Source: Opitutia bacterium
GTDB lineage: Bacteria > Verrucomicrobiota > Verrucomicrobiia > Opitutales > UBA953
NCBI GenBank assembly: GCA_947373115.1
Contig: CANBWJ010000001.1
Coordinates: 1-38,134 of the forward strand
Length of the DNA stretch: 38,134 bases
Reading direction: 5' to 3'
Both the position numbers and the translations under genes were made by a program. The notes beneath the pieces are model-generated. The model was not told the DNA's origin. It was given only the letters and a program-made list of their open reading frames with translations, and made no database searches. Below are positions 18,126 to 24,987 of this stretch, one piece after another (the first letter of the stretch is position 1; each line of letters begins with the position of its first letter).

Positions 18126-19220
18126 ATGTCGCACAATCCCAATCCACCTTCCTGTGCCCAGGTTGAAATCCGCTCCGATGGCAGTACACAGGTGACGATT
18201 TCCGGAAACTGGAGCATCGAGTGCAACGTCCCCCCTCTAGAATTTAAAGGTGATAAAGTATACCTGGTTTCCGATAAGCTCGGCACCTTCGACTCTTCCC
18301 TTCCCGCCTGGCTTTTTCAAAATTTTAAAAACGTCCGCCAACTCGACCTCAGTCAATTGCCCCCACGACTGCAGTCACTGTACAACCTGGCCGAAAAATC
18401 TACTACCTGGGAAAGCCCTTCCGCACCACCCGGATTCGTTGAACGATTTGGCGTCTGGGGAATCGAAAGTTTTGCATCCTGGCAACGGGCACTGGATCAC
18501 ATCGGACAAACTGCGGCGGGTCTATTTCGGACGCTCATCGGGCGCGGGCGCGTCAATTGGAACGACTTTACCCTTCAGCTCCAGACCTCCGGTGTCGATG
18601 CCCTTCCGATTGTTATCCTGCTGGGTTTCCTGATGGGCCTCATTATGGCCTACGTCGGACTCATTCAACTCCGACAAGTAGGCGCCACCGTCTACGTCGC
18701 CAATCTCGTCGCCCTCGCGATGACCCGTGAAATGGGCGCACTCATGACCGGTGTTATCGCCTGCGGACGCACCTCCACCGCCTTCGCCTCTCAACTCGGC
18801 AGCATGAATGTCAGTCAAGAGTCCGACGCCCTGCGTGCCCTCGGCATCAGCCCGATCGAATACCTCGCCGTGCCCCGCATCCTCGCCGTGACCCTCATGG
18901 TGCCACTCCTCAGCCTCTTCGCCACGTTCGTCGGCATCTTCGGTGGTATGATTGTCGCCTGTGCGGGAGACCTAAGCATCGAACAGTACCTCACCCAAGC
19001 CATCCGCGCGATTACCTTTAAAAGCTTCCTCGTCGGCTTCATTAAATCATTCGCCTTCGCCTTCATTGCCGCATGGGCGGGGTGTTACCGCGGTTACGTC
19101 GCCCAACGCTCTGCCCTCGGCGTCGGTGATGCCGCCACCTCCGCCGCCGTTCTCGGCATTACCCTCATCGTGATCGCGGACGCCATTTTCGCCGTGATCT
19201 TCAACCTGTATAATTTCTAA
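18126..19220 (+). CDS. mlaE: MCE/Mla-type ABC transporter permease with N-terminal STAS-like domain
   Basis: MlaE is the inner-membrane permease of the MCE phospholipid transport system. The first ~110 residues resemble an STAS domain (VTISGNWSIE..., LDLSQLPPRLQSL), the function supplied by separate MlaB in Escherichia coli, so MlaB and MlaE appear fused. The permease domain follows with several membrane segments: LPIVILLGFLMGLIMAYVGL, the conserved REMGALMTGVIACGRTSTAF, IEYLAVPRILAV, and C-terminal helices through ITLIVIADAIFAVIFN. The ATG at 18126 (MSHNPNPP) is preferred, giving 364 residues. An upstream GTG at 17982 would lie inside the lpxR-like gene and add a basic, non-homologous tail. 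mlaF begins one base after the stop. Confidence 0.92.
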   Translation: MSHNPNPPSCAQVEIRSDGSTQVTISGNWSIECNVPPLEFKGDKVYLVSDKLGTFDSSLPAWLFQNFKNVRQLDLSQLPPRLQSLYNLAEKSTTWESPSAPPGFVERFGVWGIESFASWQRALDHIGQTAAGLFRTLIGRGRVNWNDFTLQLQTSGVDALPIVILLGFLMGLIMAYVGLIQLRQVGATVYVANLVALAMTREMGALMTGVIACGRTSTAFASQLGSMNVSQESDALRALGISPIEYLAVPRILAVTLMVPLLSLFATFVGIFGGMIVACAGDLSIEQYLTQAIRAITFKSFLVGFIKSFAFAFIAAWAGCYRGYVAQRSALGVGDAATSAAVLGITLIVIADAIFAVIFNLYNF

Positions 19221-19221
19221 G

Positions 19222-19977
19222 ATGACGACCAAGCCTATCCTCATCAGTCGCAACATGAGCGTAGGCTACAATGGTAAGCCTGTGATGAGCCAAATCGATT
19301 TCAGCCTAGATGCTGGAAAGATTTTAGCGATCGTGGGACCCAGTGGTTGCGGCAAAAGCACCCTCATGCGCGTGTTAGGTGGCCTCGATGAACCACTTGC
19401 AGGAATGTGCGAATTACTCGGTGTCAACGTCGAGGAATCCAATGCCCAACAACGCGAAGCCACCCTGCGACGTTCGGGTTTCCTCTTTCAGGGTTCTGCA
19501 CTTTTTTCTTCTTTAACGCTTCGCGAAAATATTGAAATGCCGATGCGAGAGTTTCTTGGGATCAGCCAGCTACAAATTCGTCAACTTGCGGAATACAAGT
19601 TAGCCCTCGTTGGCCTGGCAGAAGCGATGGATAAACTTCCCTCTGAAATCAGTGGCGGCATGGCCAAACGCGCAGGCATCGCACGTGCCATGGCCCTAGA
19701 CCCCGAAATCATTTTCCTCGATGAACCAAGCGCCGGACTCGACCCCTTGAGCTCCACTCGACTTGACGAACTCATTCTCAAGGTTCGTGAATCCTTTGGC
19801 ACGACGATTGTATTGGTGAGTCACGAGATCCCCAGCATTCTCCGCACGGCCGACTTCTGCGTTTACCTCGACTCCGACACGGGCACGATGGGCGCCTACG
19901 GCCCACCGAAAGACTTTCTGCTCGCAAGCTCCCACCCGAAAGCCCACGCCTTCTTCAGCCAAATTAAAATTTCCTAA
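19222..19977 (+). CDS. mlaF: MCE/Mla-type ABC transporter ATP-binding protein
   Basis: MlaF is the cytoplasmic ATPase that powers lipid movement by MlaE-MlaD. Walker A is GPSGCGKST (about residues 39-47). The Q-loop is FLFQGSALFSSLTLRENI. The ABC signature is ISGGMAKRAGIARA, the variant characteristic of Mla ATPases. Walker B is IIFLDEPSAGLDP, and the H-loop is VSHE. Length 251 is normal. The gene lies one base after mlaE and is followed after 2 bases by the MCE-domain gene, so translation is probably coupled. Confidence 0.95.
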   Translation: MTTKPILISRNMSVGYNGKPVMSQIDFSLDAGKILAIVGPSGCGKSTLMRVLGGLDEPLAGMCELLGVNVEESNAQQREATLRRSGFLFQGSALFSSLTLRENIEMPMREFLGISQLQIRQLAEYKLALVGLAEAMDKLPSEISGGMAKRAGIARAMALDPEIIFLDEPSAGLDPLSSTRLDELILKVRESFGTTIVLVSHEIPSILRTADFCVYLDSDTGTMGAYGPPKDFLLASSHPKAHAFFSQIKIS

Positions 19978-19979
19978 GC

Positions 19980-21008
19980 ATGCGTCGCACCGCCAATAAA
20001 TCCCTCATCGGCGCCTTTGTGGTCGGAGGCATCATCCTCTTTATCGCTGCCTTTATTCTTCTCGGCGCTGGCTCCTTCACGGGCGTTAAGCCGAATGCCA
20101 TCGCTTACTTTCAAGACTCGGTCAGCGGACTCGACATCGGCGCACCCGTAAAGTTTCGCGGCGTCACCATTGGCAAAGTTTCGCAAGTCCTCCTCCGCAC
20201 CGCCAATCAAGCCCCGGCCGATTACTCCATTCCAGTAGTCATGGAATTCACGCCGGACCTGCTGACTCGGCGCGGACTCGACCAAGCACTCATCGATAAA
20301 TCCGGACTGCGGACCTCCATCGAGAAAGGGTTGCGCGCCAAACTCCAACAGCAATCCGTTATCACGGGCGTACTCTACGTGGAACTCGATTACCTCCCCG
20401 ACACTGCCTACCAACTTCACGATCTCCGAGGTGAGCAACCCGAAATCCCCACCCTACCATCTAATCTCGGCGCCCTCACGAAAGCCGTTTCTCAAACGCT
20501 TGAACAATTGAGTCGCGTGGATTTCGTGAGCATCACCAAAAAAGTGGATTCAATCCTCACACGCATCGATCAAGGTGCCTCGCAAATCGAGTTCACCAAA
20601 ATTAATAATAATCTCGTTAAAGCCTCCGACAATATTGCCCGAATCACGAGCGATCCTTCAATTAACAAAGCTATCGCCGACTTCTCTCAAGCCATGCAAT
20701 CGGTGGATGAATTAGTGAAGCGCTTTAACACCAAAGTGGATCCCGTGGCGGATGACATTAAATCGATGGCCACCTCCGGACGCAAAGCCCTGGACCGCCT
20801 CAATGAGGCCGCCGAGAACGTCCGCGCCCTCACCAAGGCAGGCTCACCCACGCGTCGTGAACTCGATGCCGCCCTCGCCGACGTTTCGGAGGCGGCCGCC
20901 AGCATTCGCTCGCTAGCCGACTTCTTAGAACGTAATCCTGAAACAATCATTCAAGGTCGCGGCTCCAAAGAAACCGGCGAAACCAAAACGGAGAAAACCA
21001 CACCATGA
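19980..21008 (+). CDS. mlaD: MlaD-like MCE-domain lipid-binding protein
   Basis: This is the MCE-domain subunit that forms a periplasmic hexameric ring and receives lipid from or delivers it to the MlaE permease. Residues 8-30 form one membrane-spanning anchor (SLIGAFVVGGIILFIAAFIL). The MCE domain is at about 35-115, with VSGLDIGAPVKFRGVTIGKV and GLRAKLQQQSVITGVLYVEL. The rest is a long predicted helical/coiled-coil tail. The 342-residue length is nearer to PqiB/LetB-like single-MCE proteins with long C-terminal helices than to the 183-residue E. coli MlaD. Such tails can span part of the periplasm. The stop overlaps the lipoprotein start by 4 bases (ATGA). Confidence 0.92.
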   Translation: MRRTANKSLIGAFVVGGIILFIAAFILLGAGSFTGVKPNAIAYFQDSVSGLDIGAPVKFRGVTIGKVSQVLLRTANQAPADYSIPVVMEFTPDLLTRRGLDQALIDKSGLRTSIEKGLRAKLQQQSVITGVLYVELDYLPDTAYQLHDLRGEQPEIPTLPSNLGALTKAVSQTLEQLSRVDFVSITKKVDSILTRIDQGASQIEFTKINNNLVKASDNIARITSDPSINKAIADFSQAMQSVDELVKRFNTKVDPVADDIKSMATSGRKALDRLNEAAENVRALTKAGSPTRRELDAALADVSEAAASIRSLADFLERNPETIIQGRGSKETGETKTEKTTP

Positions 21009-21580
21009 GAATAGCCTTCGTTCTCGCATCGATCGCATTAATCCTCAGCGGCTGTATTGTTTTTGATCAAAAGAGCACCGCGGTCACCTTTCACCAATTC
21101 AACACACCCACCGCCGCACCCACTAAAAACTGGCCGGTCGTTTTCATTCCGCGCGCTCAAATTCCCGCTGCGGTTCGTCGCCCTACCCTGGTGATTAATG
21201 ATATCGGTGGCAAAACGGTCATCGATGATTCGCAACGCTGGGTCTACAGCCTCGACCGCGCCATCAGCGATACCATCGGACGCCATATCGTTCAAATCAC
21301 TGGCCTGCCCTACAGCACCCAGGCTCCCTCTGACACCCACGTTGTGCTACTGATCGACGTCATGCAGTTCGGCGTGAATGACGGTTCGACCATTCTGCAA
21401 ATCTCCTACCACATTGAATCCTCGGCCGGCGACACCCTCACGCAAGGCCAAGGCACCTGGCGAGGCAAACGCGCAGACTCACCCCAAGCTTTCGTTGATC
21501 AACAATCAAGCAACCTAAGTCTCGCCGCTGCCGAAATCAGCCAAGTCCTCCTTAAAGTCCTATCTAAACCATCGCCATGA
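21005..21580 (+). CDS. PqiC-like ABC transport auxiliary lipoprotein
   Basis: The N-terminus is a lipoprotein signal with lipobox LSGC and lipidated C17. The mature part resembles the ABC-transport auxiliary family (PqiC/YmbA), where VVFIPRAQIPAAVRRPTLVI...QRWVYSLDRAISDTIGRHI matches the conserved core. These lipoproteins sit at the outer membrane and dock with MCE tunnels. The 191-residue length is normal. It overlaps the mlaD-like gene by 4 bases and the DUF5069 gene by 4 bases. That supports a complete envelope-spanning system encoded by four consecutive genes. Confidence 0.85.
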   Translation: MRIAFVLASIALILSGCIVFDQKSTAVTFHQFNTPTAAPTKNWPVVFIPRAQIPAAVRRPTLVINDIGGKTVIDDSQRWVYSLDRAISDTIGRHIVQITGLPYSTQAPSDTHVVLLIDVMQFGVNDGSTILQISYHIESSAGDTLTQGQGTWRGKRADSPQAFVDQQSSNLSLAAAEISQVLLKVLSKPSP

Positions 21581-22050
21581 GCGCCCAACCTTCTCCTCGT
21601 CCCAACGGCTTCAGCGAAGCCACCGGTGAAATTTGTTACGACCTTCCGTCGGCCTACATTCCTCATCCTGCCACCGGCTTACTTCACTTGCCGCGCTTTC
21701 TGGGCAAAATTCGTAAGCACCTCAGCGGCCAGCTTCCAAAATCTTACCAACGTAATTTCTGCAAAGGCTTTGACCGCTTCCTCTGCTTACACTTAGGCGT
21801 CGACCCCGAACAGGTCATTCAATGCGTCAAAGAGGCTCAGAATGAGACCGATCTCGACGCCCGCTTACTCAAGTTATTCCCCGCTGACCTCCGCGTACAT
21901 GTCTGGAATCGCGAATTAGTCCAAAAAGGCATGAGTGAGATGGGCCGCGAGGCCTTAAATGATGCGAAACGTAAAATGGGTGCCCTCGACCGCACGGATG
22001 TCCTTTCCTTTGCCGACATGATTGACTTTGATGAAGGCCGAATCCTGTGA
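21577..22050 (+). CDS. DUF5069 domain protein
   Basis: The 157-residue soluble protein matches the DUF5069 pattern seen mainly in Verrucomicrobia and Planctomycetes: DLPSAYIPHPATGLLHLPRFLGKIRKHLSG near the N-terminus, a small helical region, and FCKGFDRFLCLHLGVDPEQVI in the middle. The role is unknown. No signal peptide or membrane segment is present. It overlaps both neighbours by 4 bases (ATGA and GTGA), so it is translated together with the Mla genes. That alone does not prove a role in lipid transport. Confidence 0.82.
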   Translation: MSAQPSPRPNGFSEATGEICYDLPSAYIPHPATGLLHLPRFLGKIRKHLSGQLPKSYQRNFCKGFDRFLCLHLGVDPEQVIQCVKEAQNETDLDARLLKLFPADLRVHVWNRELVQKGMSEMGREALNDAKRKMGALDRTDVLSFADMIDFDEGRIL

Positions 22051-22880
22051 GCCACTCCGAAGCTAATCCCAATCGACTTGTCCTCCGCGGACTCGCAGCC
22101 GTCCTGGCTTGTATCGAACATCACCCCAAATCCCTGCGTGAAATTCAGGCGACGCCCGCCTTCGTGCCCGCACTGTCGCCCCACATCATCAAACTCGAAG
22201 CGCTCGGCGTAAAATTCCGAACCTCCTCAGTCGACGACCTTTCGCATTTCGCCGAAGCCCACTGCGAAGATGTTTGCGCCCTTACCTTCCGTCCCGACCC
22301 CGGACATGTTCGCGTTGCAGATTTCAGCGAATGGCGCGAAACCCATGAGACGGTCGTTATCGCCGATCGCGTCACGCGCCCCGCCGACCTCGCCGCCATC
22401 GCCCGTGCGATGAGTGCCTTCGGTATTCATCGACTTCTGCTTTCATCGACTACCACACAGTTAAGTTTTAACCCCGAGGTCTGGCACCTCGCAGGTGGCG
22501 CCATGGAACAGGTTCGCATCATGCATGCGGCCGCCCTCGGCGGTTTGCTCAAACTCGTAAAAGAAAAATGCTGCGTGGTCGGACTTACCCCAGGCGTGGG
22601 TCGAAAAATTGACCTCGGTACGCCGGTGAGAGTACCCGGTCGTCACCTTGCGTTACTAGTTTCAGGCACAGAAATTGATGCCGACCTCCTGCCTCGCGTC
22701 GAACATTGCTACCGCTTCCCCGGTCTCACCACTCGCCCCACCCTCGACCTGGCCACTGCCGCCCCCATTGCCATCGCATGGATTGCCTCTACCCCCAAAC
22801 CTCGAACCGATGGATTTCTCGCTCGCAAACGGGCCCGTCACGCAAAATCTGACGACTCTACTCCTCCTGCTACCGCCTAA
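22047..22880 (+). CDS. TrmH-like RNA methyltransferase homologue with degenerate motifs
   Basis: The 277-residue protein has the layout of a SpoU/TrmH 2'-O-ribose methyltransferase: an N-terminal substrate-binding-like region (1-~90) and a SPOUT-like domain. The three SPOUT motifs are poorly preserved. Motif 1, normally N...R, reads DRVTRPADLAAIARAMSAFG. Motif 2 reads LALLVSGTEID. Motif 3 reads YRFPGLTTRPTLDLATAAPIAIAW, where the SLNVS core is missing. It may bind RNA without methylating it, or methylate with relaxed requirements. The start is a GTG that overlaps the DUF5069 stop (GTGA). A basic C-terminus (ARKRARHAK) could contact RNA. Confidence 0.65.
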   Translation: MSHSEANPNRLVLRGLAAVLACIEHHPKSLREIQATPAFVPALSPHIIKLEALGVKFRTSSVDDLSHFAEAHCEDVCALTFRPDPGHVRVADFSEWRETHETVVIADRVTRPADLAAIARAMSAFGIHRLLLSSTTTQLSFNPEVWHLAGGAMEQVRIMHAAALGGLLKLVKEKCCVVGLTPGVGRKIDLGTPVRVPGRHLALLVSGTEIDADLLPRVEHCYRFPGLTTRPTLDLATAAPIAIAWIASTPKPRTDGFLARKRARHAKSDDSTPPATA

Positions 22881-22891
22881 AACTTTTTCTC

Positions 22892-23698
22892 ATGTCACAG
22901 CCCGATCCTAACGCTGAAGAGAATGTCATTTCCCTTCAGAACATTAACCGAAATTTCCTGACCGCCCTTCAGCGTCAGTACGATATGCTGGCTTTCACCC
23001 TAGCCGGCATCCGCTCCGCCGATCCTAAGGCCTACGAATACTTCTCGAGCGTCTCGCGCGCTATGCCCGCACCGTCGGCCCACTTACCGCACGAGCAAAT
23101 GGTCGCGTATTCGCACGGCTTACTTTTACGCACCAGCATGAACGACTTGCTGGCCCTCTCCTCCGAGTGCCTCAATCAATGTCACCTGCTTTGCCTCCTC
23201 ATTAAGACCCGCGGTCGTAACACCGCCAGCACCCCCGACAGCGATCGTATCATCGGTGAAAAACAGGCGGCTTTCGCCCAGATGAACTTACAGGATAAAT
23301 TCAACGCCATGGAGCAGTCGTTCGATATTATTAGCGACCTCGAAGACAGCGTCTTTAGCATCGCTGCCGCCCTCCGGGTGCTCGTTCGTGGCGGTCTCGT
23401 AACCAACGACGATATTTCCCCCGACGGCTCTCTGACCCTTGAGTTTAAATCGATTAAAGAATTCGATGCGCCGATTGTTGAGCCAACCGCAGCCGGTGTT
23501 ACGAAAAATAGCGACGCACCTGCACCTGCCAAAGCCACTAAACTTACCGATAGCTACCGCACCTTTAAACCGGGCGAAGTACTTGAGTTAACCGACGAAG
23601 AATTACTGGGACTCAATATTACCATCGCCAAATTCTTTGACGGACTCTTTCGCTCAATTGATGCTTACGGCCGCGAACAATTAGGCGGTAAAGCATAA
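22892..23698 (+). CDS. Hypothetical protein at the end of the Mla operon
   Basis: The 268-residue soluble protein is unrecognised. No signal peptide or membrane helix is visible. Residues 15-185 are mostly helical with Leu-rich stretches. A low-complexity Pro/Ala linker (PAPAKATK) separates this from a C-terminal segment (ELTDEELLGLNITIAKFFDGLFRSIDAYGRE). Clustered cysteines lie in SSECLNQCHLLCLL. The ATG at 22892 follows the TrmH-like gene by 11 bases, and the MFS gene begins 8 bases after its stop, so it belongs to the same transcription unit. It reads as an intact gene, with a long frame and codon use like its neighbours. Confidence 0.75.
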   Translation: MSQPDPNAEENVISLQNINRNFLTALQRQYDMLAFTLAGIRSADPKAYEYFSSVSRAMPAPSAHLPHEQMVAYSHGLLLRTSMNDLLALSSECLNQCHLLCLLIKTRGRNTASTPDSDRIIGEKQAAFAQMNLQDKFNAMEQSFDIISDLEDSVFSIAAALRVLVRGGLVTNDDISPDGSLTLEFKSIKEFDAPIVEPTAAGVTKNSDAPAPAKATKLTDSYRTFKPGEVLELTDEELLGLNITIAKFFDGLFRSIDAYGREQLGGKA

Positions 23699-23706
23699 GA
23701 CTTTCG

Positions 23707-24987
23707 ATGCGTGAAGGGGTAATCCATGACCCGCGCCAACGTAAAATTTGGCTTTGGGTCTTCGCGGGCTTTCTCTTTCAAACCATCCCCGCGGCGATTC
23801 GCGACGAAGCCCTCCCCGTGGCCCTAAAGAACGCAGGTGCAACCAATCAGGCGATCACTCAAACCGTTAGCCTACTAGGTTTTATCGTCGCATTGAAACT
23901 ATTTTGGGCACCAGTGCTCACGCTATGGGGTCGGCCCCGCACTTCTATTATCATCTCCCAGGCAGCCCTGGTTGTGCTGCTCTTCAGTCTTGCGTACTTC
24001 ATCTCACCATCGGGACACAGTACCTTAGCCATCAGCTGCACCCTCGCCTTGCTCTGCCTCTGCTCTGCGGCCCACGACTTCCTTTTGGATGGTTACTACG
24101 TTTCGTCACTGAGTGATACGCAGCGTGCTTCACATTCAGGGCTTTTAAGCTTCGCCTCAAAACTCGGGCAAGTGCTGGCAGGCCCCGGAGTCATCTGGCT
24201 CGCCGGTTACGCCCTCTCGAGCAATCAATCGGTCAACCAAGCGTGGAGTCACGCCCTCTACCTCACAGCGGCAGCGACCGCACTCATTCTCGGACTCATG
24301 TCCTACGGTTTTAAGCCTGAACCGACAGAAGTTAAGAATCGCGCTTCCCCACTGCAAACCTTAGCGGAAATACGGTTTTCACTGACGAGCCTACTGCGCG
24401 ACCCGCGCACGCCCGCCCTGATGGGTTTAATTATCTTTTACCGTCTCAGCGAGGTACACCTCATTCGAGTTGTGCCACTATTCTCACTCGACCTGCATGT
24501 GCGCGGAGGCCTCGAACTCACCAACGAACATTACGCAGTTATCCGCCTGACGTCTGCCATCATTGGTTTAGCCGTCGGTGGCATCATCGGCTCCTGGATC
24601 ATCACTAAACGTGGCCTCGCCGAATCACTTCTGCCGCTAGGATTTAGCATGCACCTACCATTACTGGGCATAGCTTGGCTCGCGTATCATCCCGCTCAAT
24701 CGCTTCTACTTATCGGGATTATTTTCTTAATCGAATACATCGCATTTGGTGCAGGTATTTGCGCACTACTCTTAGCAATGATGCAAGTGGCCAGCGGCAC
24801 CCACGCGGCCGTGCGTTATGCGCTTCTATCCACGATCGCCGTTCTCTCCGTCTACATTCCCGGACTTTGGGCTGGCAACTTGAGCGATTACCTCGGCTAC
24901 CAGAATTATTTCCTATTCACCCTCGTGCTGGCCATTCCGGGGCTACTCTCAGCTTACATTGCCCAAGAAAAATTAAAGGTGAGTTAA
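23707..24987 (+). CDS. MFS transporter, AmpG-like
   Basis: A 426-residue integral membrane protein with about 12 hydrophobic segments in two halves separated by the cytoplasmic loop GFKPEPTEVKNRASPLQTLAE. Each half resembles the AmpG/acetyl-CoA-transporter branch of the major facilitator superfamily. The second half opens with LLRDPRTPALMGLIIFYRLSEV, the position of FYKLGD in AmpG. AmpG imports anhydromuropeptides for cell-wall recycling, but the substrate here is not proven. The start ATG (23707) lies 8 bases after the preceding gene. The last 4 bases overlap the stop of the convergent M16 peptidase gene. Confidence 0.78.
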   Translation: MREGVIHDPRQRKIWLWVFAGFLFQTIPAAIRDEALPVALKNAGATNQAITQTVSLLGFIVALKLFWAPVLTLWGRPRTSIIISQAALVVLLFSLAYFISPSGHSTLAISCTLALLCLCSAAHDFLLDGYYVSSLSDTQRASHSGLLSFASKLGQVLAGPGVIWLAGYALSSNQSVNQAWSHALYLTAAATALILGLMSYGFKPEPTEVKNRASPLQTLAEIRFSLTSLLRDPRTPALMGLIIFYRLSEVHLIRVVPLFSLDLHVRGGLELTNEHYAVIRLTSAIIGLAVGGIIGSWIITKRGLAESLLPLGFSMHLPLLGIAWLAYHPAQSLLLIGIIFLIEYIAFGAGICALLLAMMQVASGTHAAVRYALLSTIAVLSVYIPGLWAGNLSDYLGYQNYFLFTLVLAIPGLLSAYIAQEKLKVS

